From: an uncultured Zetaproteobacteria bacterium
GTDB lineage: Bacteria; Pseudomonadota; Zetaproteobacteria; Mariprofundales; Mariprofundaceae
Length of the DNA stretch: 34,119 bases
Direction of reading: 5' to 3'
NCBI GenBank assembly: GCA_947311495.1
Contig: CAMZLG010000127.1
Coordinates: 1-34,119, forward strand
A model generated the notes under the pieces. That model made no database searches, was not told the DNA's origin, and saw only the letters and a program-made list of their open reading frames with translations. Both the position numbers and the translations under genes were made by a program. Shown one piece after another: positions 1 to 8,756 of this stretch; the stretch's first letter is position 1, and each line of letters starts with the position of its first letter.

Positions 1-272
1 GCATTTTGAAGAATAAATTTAATTGGAGGCAGGAAATCTTCGGATATGGAACCAATCAAAATGATTGGATGCCGTTTGCGTGTTAATTCTATAATGCGGT
101 CTAAGTTTATTAGGGCGGGAATAAGCAAATATAAGTGAGCAGGGGCATTGATTAACCAGAGTAGATTTCGCACGGACAATTCATCACCATTGTTTGCCCG
201 CACAAACGCTAGCAGGTTCTGATATTCCTTGCTTTCGTTTGGAGTTTGCTTTGGATTCCTAACTTTTTTCAT
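1..272 (-). CDS. Hypothetical protein, N-terminal part, truncated by window edge
   Basis: Reverse complement from ATG at 272 reads MKKVRNPKQTPNESKEYQNLLAFVRANNGDELSVRNLLWLINAPAHLYLLIPALINLDRIIELTRKRHPIILIGSISEDFLPPIKFILQNA, open to the window edge. Absent from the ORF track because its stop is outside. Confidence 0.55.
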   Translation of the reverse strand, partial: MKKVRNPKQTPNESKEYQNLLAFVRANNGDELSVRNLLWLINAPAHLYLLIPALINLDRIIELTRKRHPIILIGSISEDFLPPIKFILQN

Positions 273-506
273 GAGTTAAAAATAACAGAAGCGTAGAAAG
301 TACATCATGAGTGACAACCATACTTTAGAAGCTTAGGCTAGCGCTCATAAGTCGTCAAATATATGGTTATGAAATTATCAATTTGAGCCCGTTTAGGTTG
401 TCATTGATGGGGATATTATGACGCTAAAATAAAGAACATTAACTATCAAGATACTGGAAACAAAGCTATTTATGACATATTATGCAACTTTACATTGTAG
501 TCATGA

Positions 507-556
507 CTGGCTTGTGATGCCGGTGGTCGCGGGTTCGAGCCCCGTCGTCCACCCCA
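507..556 (+). other. 3' fragment of tRNA-His (anticodon arm with GTG, T-arm, acceptor 3' strand, CCA); 5' half missing
   Basis: CTGGC-TTGTGAT-GCCGG is an anticodon arm with GTG (His). It is followed by GCGGG-TTCGAGC-CCCGT (T-arm) and CGTCCAC-C-CCA. No matching 5' acceptor strand (GTGGACG) or D-arm lies upstream. Confidence 0.75.
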
Positions 557-648
557 TTTGTTCTTGTCTCAATAATCCTTATTTATCAGTATGTTATAAG
601 TTTTTGGCGGGTTATTGTCTGCTGCTCCAAAGTGTGGTAAAAAACCAA

Positions 649-681
649 TGTGCCCAAAATGTGCCCAGGCTGAGCCCAAAA
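649..681 (+). repeat. Three contiguous 11-bp direct repeats TGTGCCCAAAA / TGTGCCCAGGC / TGAGCCCAAAA
   Basis: Read directly; resembles integrase arm-type sites near a tRNA-derived attachment site. Confidence 0.6.
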
Positions 682-769
682 TTTCAAATGAAAATAATAC
701 CTGAGTAAGCAAGTCGAGTATCAGCCATGTTTTTGGTTATTAAATATTTGATGGCATGGGCACAAACTT

Positions 770-1004
770 TCATTTAACTGTCGTTTCATCATAATACTCT
801 AAAAGCTCACATGGCGTACACTTAAAATACCTACACAAAGTATCTATTGTATCTGTATTTGTATTATAACCATGAATATTTGCAATTCGAGTTAAGGTTG
901 GGCGAGAAATACCTGTTGCTTCACTTACCTCGTTTAAAGTTACGCGTCTCTGCTCTTGAAACGATTTATCATCAAGCTTGTTCCTCTAATAGAAATTTAA
1001 TCAT
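770..1004 (-). pseudogene. Frameshifted Cro/C1 (XRE)-type HTH regulator
   Basis: Minus strand: ATG at 1004 reads MIKFLLEEQA then stop. The +1 frame continues DDKSFQEQRRVTLNEVSEATGISRPTLTRIANIHGYNTNTDTIDTLCRYFKCTPCELLEYYDETTVK*. Removing one base joins the two. Confidence 0.6.
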
Positions 1005-1151
1005 TGGTAAGCATCTGTTTTAGTAGGGACGCACCAATTGCTGAGACCTGTAAACATGGTTGCCAGTTTATAACCGAAAAGACAAAGAGGAAAGGCATAA
1101 AAATATTACCAAATATACTTAAGGTGCTGATATATTAGGGTTTTGTAAGAT

Positions 1152-1166
1152 TGGCACAGGGAATGC
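1152..1166 (+). promoter_or_regulatory. sigma54 -24/-12 promoter upstream of hupS
   Basis: TGGCACAGGGAATGC: GG-N10-GC spacing, about 80 bp upstream of the small-subunit ATG. Confidence 0.75.
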
Positions 1167-1244
1167 TCTGTTATTATCTAGAATGTTGGGGAGCATCGGG
1201 GTTTAATAAGTTGTTCTCCTATAATTTATATAATAGGAGCTTCT

Positions 1245-2333
1245 ATGGCAAAAATAGAAACATTTTATGAAGTGATGCGTAGGCAAGGAATTACGCGTCG
1301 TAGTTTTCTAAAGTATTGTAGTCTTACTGCTGCATCTTTGGGCTTAAGCCCATCCTTTGCACCAAAAATTGCACATGCAATGGAAACAAAACCAAGACTT
1401 CCCGTATTATGGCTGCACGGACTAGAGTGCACATGCTGCTCTGAATCGTTTATCCGCTCTGCTCATCCTTTGGCGAAAGATGTTATTCTTTCTATGCTTT
1501 CGTTGGATTATGATGACACGATTATGGCTGCAGCAGGGCATCAAGCAGAAGCAATTATCGAAGAAACAATCACAAAATATGATGGTCAATTCTTATTGGC
1601 TGTTGAGGGTAATGCACCTCTAAACCAAGATGGCATGTCGATGATTATTGCGGGCAAGCCTTTTTCAGAACAGCTTAATCGTGTTTCTCAGCATTGTAAG
1701 GCAATTATTTCTTGGGGTTCTTGTGCGTCTTGGGGTTGTGTTCAAGCTGCAGCACCTAATCCAACACGCGCTGTACCAACACATAAACACCCAGGCATTG
1801 CAAACAAACCTATTATTAAAGTGCCAGGATGCCCACCGATTGCAGAGGTGATGACTGCTGTAATCGCATACATGATAACATTCGAGAAAATACCTGAGCT
1901 AGATCGCCAAGGTCGTCCGAAGATGTTTTATAGTCAGCGGATTCATGATAAATGCTATCGTCGCCCACACTTTGACGCAGGTCAATTTGTTGAAGAGTTT
2001 GACGATGAATATGCGCGCAAAGGTTATTGCCTTTATAAGGTTGGCTGTAAAGGCCCCACAACTTATAACGCATGTTCAACGATTCGTTGGAATGAAGGCA
2101 CATCTTTCCCCATTCAAGCGGGTCACGGTTGTATTGGTTGTTCTGAAGATGGTTTCTGGGATAAAGGAAGCTTCTATGACCGCTTATCTGGCATTCATCA
2201 ATTTGGGATTGAATCAAATGCTGATGAAGTTGGTGGAACTGCTGCTGCTATCGTCGGCGGTGCTGTTGCAGTGCATGCAGCGGCTTCAGCAATTCAGCGT
2301 GCTACAAGTAAAACTGATCAGGGAGACTCATAA
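1245..2333 (+). CDS. hupS: Uptake [NiFe]-hydrogenase small subunit, Tat signal, O2-tolerant type
   Basis: TRRSFLKYC Tat motif; [35 protein letters not shown]-terminal hydrophobic anchor. Confidence 0.97.
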   Translation: MAKIETFYEVMRRQGITRRSFLKYCSLTAASLGLSPSFAPKIAHAMETKPRLPVLWLHGLECTCCSESFIRSAHPLAKDVILSMLSLDYDDTIMAAAGHQAEAIIEETITKYDGQFLLAVEGNAPLNQDGMSMIIAGKPFSEQLNRVSQHCKAIISWGSCASWGCVQAAAPNPTRAVPTHKHPGIANKPIIKVPGCPPIAEVMTAVIAYMITFEKIPELDRQGRPKMFYSQRIHDKCYRRPHFDAGQFVEEFDDEYARKGYCLYKVGCKGPTTYNACSTIRWNEGTSFPIQAGHGCIGCSEDGFWDKGSFYDRLSGIHQFGIESNADEVGGTAAAIVGGAVAVHAAASAIQRATSKTDQGDS

Positions 2334-4144
2334 TGAGCGTAACAACTACTCCAAATGGATATAAATTAGATACGGGTGGACAACGTGTTGTCATTGATCC
2401 TGTAACACGTATTGAAGGTCATATGCGCTGCGAAGTGAATGTTGACTCAAATAATGTGATAACTAACGCTGTTTCTACAGGCACAATGTGGCGTGGTCTT
2501 GAAGTGATTCTTAAAGGTCGTGACCCTCGTGATGCTTGGGCATTTGTAGAACGTATTTGTGGTGTTTGTACAGGTTGCCATGCTTTGACCTCTGTACGTG
2601 CGGTGGAAGATGCATTGGATATTAAGATTCCAACCAATGCATTCTTAATTCGTGAAATGATGGCGAAGACATTGCAGGTTCATGACCATGTGGTGCATTT
2701 TTATCACCTTCATGCATTAGACTGGGTTAACCCTGTGAATGCATTAAAAGCTGATCCCAAAGCGACTTCTAAATTGCAACAATTAACAGGGCCTAAACAT
2801 CCAAATTCTAGCCCTGGTTATTTCCGTGATGTACAAACTCGGATTCGCAAATTCATTGAATCAGGTCAGCTTGGTCCGTTTAAAAATGGTTATTGGGATA
2901 ATCCTGCTTATAAACTAACACCTGAAGCAGATTTGATGGCGGTAACGCATTACCTTGAAGCCTTAGATTTGCAGAAAGAGTTTGTTAAAGTACATACCGT
3001 ATTTGGTGGTAAAAATCCGCATCCGAACTATTTGGTTGGTGGTGTTCCTTGCGCTATCAATATGGATGGTGATATGTCTGCTGGTGCACCATTGAATATG
3101 GAACGTCTGAACTTCGTGAAAGCACGTATTGATGAAATGAAAGCATTTAATGATAATGTGTATATCCCTGATGTGTTGGCGATTGCCAGTTTCTACAAGA
3201 AACAATTGTGGGGCGGTGGACTTGGCGCGAAAAGCGTTATGGATTATGGCGCTTATCCGACGGTTAATTATGATAAATCTACGGATCAATTACCTGGCGG
3301 CGTAATTCTTGATGATAATTGGGATAATGTGATGGAAGTTGATCCTCGCGACCCAACACATGTTCAAGAGTTTGTGAACCATTCATGGTATAAATACCCT
3401 GATGAAAGCAAGGGTTTGCATCCTTGGGATGGTATCACTGAACCAAACTATGATGTTAGCTCTGCGAAAGGTACGCGCACCAACATTGAAGAGCTTGATG
3501 AGAATGCGAAGTATTCTTGGATTAAAGCACCGCGTTGGAAAGGTCATGCTGTTGAGGTGGGTCCATTGTCACGCTACACCTTGGCTTATGCACAAGGCGT
3601 TGAGTATGTTCAAGAGCAAGTTCATAAAAGTGTTGCCGCATTTAATGCGCTTGCAGGCACTGATTTGGGCGCGAAACCAATCTTACAATCGACCACTGGT
3701 CGCACATTAGCTCGAGCTTTAGAGTCTCAATATTGTTCTGACATGTTGGTTGATGACTGGAATGCTTTGATTGCCAACATTAAGGCTGGTGATACGGCAA
3801 CTGCGAACATGGAAAAATGGGACCCATCGACTTGGCCTAAAGAGTGTAAGGGTGTTGGTGTAACAGCTGCTCCTCGTGGTGGTCTTGGTCATTGGATTCG
3901 CATTAAAGATGGTAAAATTGAAAACTACCAATGTGTTGTTCCTACAACTTGGAATGGTTCACCACGTGACCCCGCTGGGAATATCGGTGCATTTGAGGCT
4001 TGTTTGATTGGTACGCCAGTTGAGCGTGCTGAAGAGCCAGTCGAAATTCTTCGTAACCTTCACAGCTTTGACCCATGTCTTGCTTGTTCAACGCATGTGA
4101 TGAGCGAAGAAGGTGAAGAGATTGTTAGTGCTAAGGTTCGTTAA
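2333..4144 (+). CDS. hupL: Uptake [NiFe]-hydrogenase large subunit
   Basis: [23 protein letters not shown]-terminal CxxC and [10 protein letters not shown]-terminal motif followed by a cleavable extension [15 protein letters not shown]. Confidence 0.97.
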   Translation: MSVTTTPNGYKLDTGGQRVVIDPVTRIEGHMRCEVNVDSNNVITNAVSTGTMWRGLEVILKGRDPRDAWAFVERICGVCTGCHALTSVRAVEDALDIKIPTNAFLIREMMAKTLQVHDHVVHFYHLHALDWVNPVNALKADPKATSKLQQLTGPKHPNSSPGYFRDVQTRIRKFIESGQLGPFKNGYWDNPAYKLTPEADLMAVTHYLEALDLQKEFVKVHTVFGGKNPHPNYLVGGVPCAINMDGDMSAGAPLNMERLNFVKARIDEMKAFNDNVYIPDVLAIASFYKKQLWGGGLGAKSVMDYGAYPTVNYDKSTDQLPGGVILDDNWDNVMEVDPRDPTHVQEFVNHSWYKYPDESKGLHPWDGITEPNYDVSSAKGTRTNIEELDENAKYSWIKAPRWKGHAVEVGPLSRYTLAYAQGVEYVQEQVHKSVAAFNALAGTDLGAKPILQSTTGRTLARALESQYCSDMLVDDWNALIANIKAGDTATANMEKWDPSTWPKECKGVGVTAAPRGGLGHWIRIKDGKIENYQCVVPTTWNGSPRDPAGNIGAFEACLIGTPVERAEEPVEILRNLHSFDPCLACSTHVMSEEGEEIVSAKVR

Positions 4145-4191
4145 GGTGAGCTCGGTTATGATCATAGTGGGCAGCGAAAGCTGCTCACCTT
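4143..4191 (+). promoter_or_regulatory. Intergenic inverted repeats able to form two alternative hairpins
   Basis: GTGGGCAGC-GAAA-GCTGCTCAC (4167-4188, one G-U pair) and AAGGTGAGC (4143-4151) / GCTCACCTT (4183-4191) share the same 3' strand. Confidence 0.6.
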
Positions 4192-4209
4192 CAACCAAAG
4201 GAGGTTTTT

Positions 4210-4926
4210 ATGTCTGATAGTTCGATTTCAACAGATATGTCGCATGAGATTACCAAACATACGGAAGCTGTGTATGTTTATGAAGCTCCTGTGCGAATTT
4301 GGCATTGGGTAAATGCGCTGGCAATTACCGTCTTATGTGTTACGGGATACTTTATCGGCGCACCGCTACCTACGATGCCTGGCGACCCAAGCTCTAGTTA
4401 TTTGATGGGATATATTCGGTTTGCTCATTTCGCTTCAGGTTATGTGCTTGCTGTCGGTATGATTGGTCGAATTTACTGGGCATTTGTGGGCAACCATCAT
4501 GCCAAGCAACTGTTCATCCCGCCTATTACGAAAGAGCATATTAAAGGTATGATTCATGAAGCACGTTGGTATGCTTTTATGGAAAAAGAATCGGTGAAAT
4601 GTGTGGGACATAACCCTTTAGCACAAGCAGCGATGTTTACCATGTTTGTGTTCGGTACTTTCTTTATGATTATCACAGGCTTTGCCTTATATGGTGAAGG
4701 TGCTGGGATGGGATCATGGCAATATGAATATTTCTCAGCATGGGTAATTCCTATGTTTGGAGCTAGTCAAGATGTGCATACTTTCCATCACTTGGGCATG
4801 TGGTTTTTAATTATTTTTATCATCGCTCATGTTTATGCTTCAATTCGTGAAGATATTATGTCACGTCAAAGCATGGTGAGCACCATGATTAGTGGCTGGC
4901 GTATGTTTAAGGACAATCGGCCATAA
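4210..4926 (+). CDS. hupC: Ni/Fe-hydrogenase b-type cytochrome subunit
   Basis: RIWHWVNALAITVL, RFAHFASGYVL and FHHLGMWFLIIFIIAHVYASIRED motifs; multiple TM segments; follows hupSL. Confidence 0.95.
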   Translation: MSDSSISTDMSHEITKHTEAVYVYEAPVRIWHWVNALAITVLCVTGYFIGAPLPTMPGDPSSSYLMGYIRFAHFASGYVLAVGMIGRIYWAFVGNHHAKQLFIPPITKEHIKGMIHEARWYAFMEKESVKCVGHNPLAQAAMFTMFVFGTFFMIITGFALYGEGAGMGSWQYEYFSAWVIPMFGASQDVHTFHHLGMWFLIIFIIAHVYASIREDIMSRQSMVSTMISGWRMFKDNRP

Positions 4927-4963
4927 AAGTTTGAGACTCCACCTCCCTCGTGTGACTCAAAGC

Positions 4964-4994
4964 GGCGGCATGTTTTCATGCCGCCTTTCTTTTT
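4964..4994 (+). terminator. Rho-independent terminator after hupSLC
   Basis: GGCGGCATG-TTTT-CATGCCGCC perfect 9-bp stem followed by TTTCTTTTTT. Confidence 0.9.
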
Positions 4995-5009
4995 TATAGA
5001 GTAGGATAT

Positions 5010-5960
5010 ATGACAGTGAATAATCAGAAACAATTGTTTGACAAACTTTTATACATTGAAACCGCGCCAACAGAAAATGACTTCATTGAAATCATAAAGC
5101 ATAAACATGATTTCCTCCCTTTACTGTTGAATGAGCTGCGGTTGTTTTCCCAGATACCTGATATTATTGATGCATTTGGGGATAAATATATTCGTCATAT
5201 TGTGAGTATATTTTTACTTGCGCACTTAAGAAGTCAGGATGCTTATGTGCCTATCATTCACTTGCTTAGCAATCATGATAAGAAAATGATGCAGCTAACA
5301 GGCGAAGTTGTTTCTGAATCATTGGGGCGCATTTTAGCATCAGTATATGATGGCGATATTCAGCCCATCAAAGATATTATTGAAAATGAAAGGTTAGACC
5401 CGTGGGTTAGGGCAGGCGCTTTGGATAGCTTGATGGTTTTATGGAAAGAAGATGAGTTATCCCGTAATGAAGTCATCAGTTATTTGGCTGAATTGTTGGG
5501 TGGCAGGCTTGAGAGGCGTGCCAGTTACGTTTGGGATGCTGTTGCTCTTATCGCCCACGATATTCATCCACTTGGTTTGGAAACATTATTAAAACAAGCG
5601 ATTTCTGATAAATTAATCGAACCGATTGTCATGGATGAAGATGTGCTTGAGCGTTGCTTGGCGGAACCTTTTGACAGCATATACAAGAGTAAAACGCAGC
5701 TTGTTGATGGGTATATGAAGTCACCTTTTGAGGAGCTTTCGTGGTGGTTATACCCTGATAGAAAAACTATACAAAAAGGTCAAGATTATGCTTCTCTTGA
5801 TGTCCCAATTGTTGATAAAGAAGTGGTGCCTGGGGAGCGAGTATCGCCCATGGGGTGGCGCTCAGCTACAGTCGTAAATCAACATAAAAAAGTTGGAAGA
5901 AATTCACCTTGCATTTGCGGCAGTGGCAAAAAATACAAAAAGTGCTGTTTGTTAAATTAA
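5010..5960 (+). CDS. DUF1186-like / HEAT-like protein with C-terminal SEC-C zinc motif
   Basis: C-terminus VGRNSPCICGSGKKYKKCCLLN is a SEC-C motif; alpha-helical N-terminal region resembling DUF1186 proteins. Confidence 0.7.
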   Translation: MTVNNQKQLFDKLLYIETAPTENDFIEIIKHKHDFLPLLLNELRLFSQIPDIIDAFGDKYIRHIVSIFLLAHLRSQDAYVPIIHLLSNHDKKMMQLTGEVVSESLGRILASVYDGDIQPIKDIIENERLDPWVRAGALDSLMVLWKEDELSRNEVISYLAELLGGRLERRASYVWDAVALIAHDIHPLGLETLLKQAISDKLIEPIVMDEDVLERCLAEPFDSIYKSKTQLVDGYMKSPFEELSWWLYPDRKTIQKGQDYASLDVPIVDKEVVPGERVSPMGWRSATVVNQHKKVGRNSPCICGSGKKYKKCCLLN

Positions 5961-6146
5961 CGCAGATAAAGTGTAAATCTAGTTGTCATGAATGGTTGGC
6001 GAGGTTCTTGTATTTGCCTAATATGATAAGTTAGTATAGATTGTATCATGTAAATAGTAAACCTAATATGCACTCTATAAGAAGTCAGCATACTTAGGCT
6101 TACGTAACCCTTTGTTAAATATCATATAAAACTTGGTAAGCTAGGT

Positions 6147-6161
6147 TGGCAAACAACATGC
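6147..6161 (+). promoter_or_regulatory. sigma54 -24/-12 promoter upstream of the maturation operon
   Basis: TGGCAAACAACATGC: GG-N10-GC, preceded by T, about 45 bp upstream of the start. Confidence 0.7.
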
Positions 6162-6204
6162 TTTATTCAATGTTCAGGTTGGGTGCTTGGGGGTGAGCGT
6201 GAAT

Positions 6205-6906
6205 ATGAATAAAAAAGTCTTGGTGCTTGGTATAGGAAATATCCTATGGGCAGATGAAGGTTTTGGTGTGCGCACGCTAGAAGCATTACAAAGCCATTAT
6301 GAATTTCCTGATAATGTTACGCTCTTGGATGGTGGTACACAGGGTGTATATTTGGTTCAAGATGTTCGTGATGCTGATATTCTTATTGTATTTGATGCGA
6401 TTGATTATGGTTTAGAGCCAGGTATGATGAAAATCATTACAAATGAAGACGTGCCTAAATTTATGGGTGCAAAAAAAGTTAGCCTTCACCAAACAGGTTT
6501 CCAAGAAGTTTTAGCGCTTGCGGACATGATGGGCGACTATCCAGAGCAAATTATTTTAATTGGTGTACAGCCAGAATACATTGAAGATTTTGGTGGAAGC
6601 TTGAGGCCAGTTGTTAAAGCTCAAATTCAACCAGCGATTGACGAAGCTTTGAAGTTTATGGATGCCAATAGCATTCAGTATAACAAACGAGATGCCCCCA
6701 TTGTTCCCAGTGATGTTAGTGAAGATGCCATTCTAACCATGGATAAATATGAGCAGGGTCGACCCAGCGAAGAAGAGGCATGTCGAATGGGAGATGATCG
6801 TATTCTCACTTCAGAAGCTTTCCAAGTGACAACACCTGAATTGGCTAAAGTTGGCGATAGCCCCATGCAGGTTGAAGTAGATCATCATTTGGAGAAATAC
6901 CGCTAA
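6205..6906 (+). CDS. hupD: Hydrogenase maturation endopeptidase (HyaD/HupD/HoxM)
   Basis: VLVLGIGNILWADEGFGVRTLEAL, LLDGGTQG, DAIDYG, LHQTGFQEVL. ATG at 6205 preferred over the TTG at 6187 given in the ORF track. Confidence 0.93.
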   Translation: MNKKVLVLGIGNILWADEGFGVRTLEALQSHYEFPDNVTLLDGGTQGVYLVQDVRDADILIVFDAIDYGLEPGMMKIITNEDVPKFMGAKKVSLHQTGFQEVLALADMMGDYPEQIILIGVQPEYIEDFGGSLRPVVKAQIQPAIDEALKFMDANSIQYNKRDAPIVPSDVSEDAILTMDKYEQGRPSEEEACRMGDDRILTSEAFQVTTPELAKVGDSPMQVEVDHHLEKYR

Positions 6907-7226
6907 TGTGTCTTGGTATTCCAATGCAGGTGGTATCCGTACTCAGTGAGCATTTGTCGCATTGCCAAGGTATGGGCAAACAAAAAAATATTGATATGAG
7001 TTTGGTTGGTGAACAGCCCGTGGGAACATGGGTGGTTACATTCTTAGATGCTGCTCGAGAAGTTGTTGATGACGACAGAGCCAAACAAATGACAGATGCC
7101 TTGGAGGCAGTTGAACTGGCGATGTTTAGTGATGGATCAGGCATTGATAGTTTGTTTGCAGATATTATTGATAGAGAACCCGAATTGCCCCCACATTTAC
7201 AAGCTGAAATAGGTAAGGAGTCCTAA
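6906..7226 (+). CDS. hupF: HypC/HupF-family hydrogenase assembly chaperone (HoxL-like)
   Basis: MCLGIPMQVV N-terminus; second HypC family member besides the one at 12563. Confidence 0.92.
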   Translation: MCLGIPMQVVSVLSEHLSHCQGMGKQKNIDMSLVGEQPVGTWVVTFLDAAREVVDDDRAKQMTDALEAVELAMFSDGSGIDSLFADIIDREPELPPHLQAEIGKES

Positions 7227-7658
7227 ATGTATTCACCATTGATTGATGAGATGATAGAAAAATATGGCTATCCCGTGCTAACGGAAGAGGCAGTTGCCTC
7301 ATTTGAGAAAGAGCATAAAGATGTGGTTTTGTTCTTTACTGAAAATGCAAATAATTACCCAGAGAGCAATGATGTTGCGGTTATTTTACCTGAAATCATG
7401 AAACAATTTGAAGATAGATTGGTTGCTGCCGTGGTGAGTCGAGAAAGTGAGCGTCCTTTGCAGAGGAAGTACCGGTTTAAGGGCTACCCAGCGTTGGTAT
7501 TTCTTCGAGATGGCGAGTATGTGGGCACAATTTCTAAGGTTCGTGATTGGCTGGAATATATTGATGAGTTTAAAACCATGCTTGCAACATCTCCAACACC
7601 ACCACCAGCGTTTGATTTAGATAATGTTTGTCCTGGCTCAGCGCCAGCTAAAGTTTAA
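7227..7658 (+). CDS. hupG: HupG/HyaE/HoxO-type hydrogenase accessory protein (thioredoxin-like fold)
   Basis: Position between hupF and hupH; thioredoxin-like pattern VVLFFTENA...KYRFKGYPALVFLRDGEYVGTI. Confidence 0.85.
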   Translation: MYSPLIDEMIEKYGYPVLTEEAVASFEKEHKDVVLFFTENANNYPESNDVAVILPEIMKQFEDRLVAAVVSRESERPLQRKYRFKGYPALVFLRDGEYVGTISKVRDWLEYIDEFKTMLATSPTPPPAFDLDNVCPGSAPAKV

Positions 7659-7668
7659 GGAGTTTACC

Positions 7669-8535
7669 ATGACTGAAATTCATATCCCCATTGCAAGTAT
7701 AGGTGTTGGTTCTCAACCTGAAAGTGAAGATGGTAAAACGCTAGAATTTATTCCTATGCCGCATGAGATGAGTGTGTTTGAAGTGTCTAACATGCCAGAG
7801 CCTGAAGATGTGGCAAACCTGCAAGAAGGTATGCAAGCACTACGTTTGGTTCGAGGTGCGCTGAAGAAGTATAAAATGTCAGATGAGCTGACTATGATTG
7901 ATATTACCGATTTGGATGAACAAAACCGTGCCTGGGTAAACACCATGTTAGGTCATGGAGAAGTAAGTGTTATTTATCAAGGTGGTACGCGCACTGAAAT
8001 TCAAGAATCCGTCTTTGCGGGTGTCTGGCGCATCATATATTTGGATGCAGACCGAAATATCATCAAAGACTTTATTGAAATTTCCAGTGTACCTGAGTTG
8101 GTTAAAAACTCATCATTTATTAAGGCGAAAACCAAGCTCGAGTATGATCCAAACAATCTTCCTGAGCGGGTGATGAATGCACCAGCCTTGATTACTGAGC
8201 TTAATGATAAAGTGGCAACATGGAAAGAGGGTGATGAACCACATGTCATTAACTTCAGCTTGCTGCCTCAAACAGAAGAAGACTTGGTGTTCTTGGACAA
8301 GCTGCTTGGCTCGGGCCCCGTGGTCATTTTGTCACGAGGTTATGGTAACTGCCGCATTGCCTGCACAGAAACACAGAATGTGTGGTGGGTAAAATACTTT
8401 AATTCGGAAGATAAGCTAATTTTGGATACTTTGGAAATTAGCACAGTACCTGAAGTGGCATGTGCAGCCGAAGAAGATATTCGTGATAGCTATGATAGAT
8501 TTGTTGAGGTTATGGAACTCTACGATAATGAGTGA
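7669..8535 (+). CDS. hupH: HupH/HyaF/HoxQ hydrogenase accessory protein
   Basis: LLGSGPVVILSRGYGNCRIACTETQNVWWVKYFN motif; RBS before ATG at 7669 (ORF track start 7624 is too far upstream). Confidence 0.92.
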   Translation: MTEIHIPIASIGVGSQPESEDGKTLEFIPMPHEMSVFEVSNMPEPEDVANLQEGMQALRLVRGALKKYKMSDELTMIDITDLDEQNRAWVNTMLGHGEVSVIYQGGTRTEIQESVFAGVWRIIYLDADRNIIKDFIEISSVPELVKNSSFIKAKTKLEYDPNNLPERVMNAPALITELNDKVATWKEGDEPHVINFSLLPQTEEDLVFLDKLLGSGPVVILSRGYGNCRIACTETQNVWWVKYFNSEDKLILDTLEISTVPEVACAAEEDIRDSYDRFVEVMELYDNE

Positions 8536-8755
8536 TGATACGTTTTTTAATTCTTACGGTGGTGATGGTGAGAAGATAGAAGATGATGCTATTTTAGAGT
8601 GTAAAATTTGTTGGCATCAATACAAACCTGATGAAGGTGATGATTACTGGCAAATTGAACCTGGCACACCTTTTTCGGCATTGCCTGAACACTGGAAGTG
8701 TCCTGAATGCGATGGTCGCAAAGAAGACTTCATGGTTGTGTTAAGAGATAAGTAA
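8528..8755 (+). CDS. hupI: Rubredoxin-type hydrogenase accessory protein (HupI/HoxR)
   Basis: CKICWHQYKPDEGDDYWQIEPGTPFSALPEHWKCPECDGRKEDF, two CxxC knuckles. Confidence 0.93.
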   Translation: MSDDTFFNSYGGDGEKIEDDAILECKICWHQYKPDEGDDYWQIEPGTPFSALPEHWKCPECDGRKEDFMVVLRDK

Positions 8756-8756
8756 G

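Noticed and set aside
507-556. Functional tRNA-His gene
   Set aside because: No matching 5' acceptor strand or D-arm upstream; only the 3' half is recognisable.
472-708. 78-aa ORF MTYYATLHCSHDW...
   Set aside because: It runs straight through the tRNA-His fragment and the 11-bp repeats; no RBS or protein-like features.
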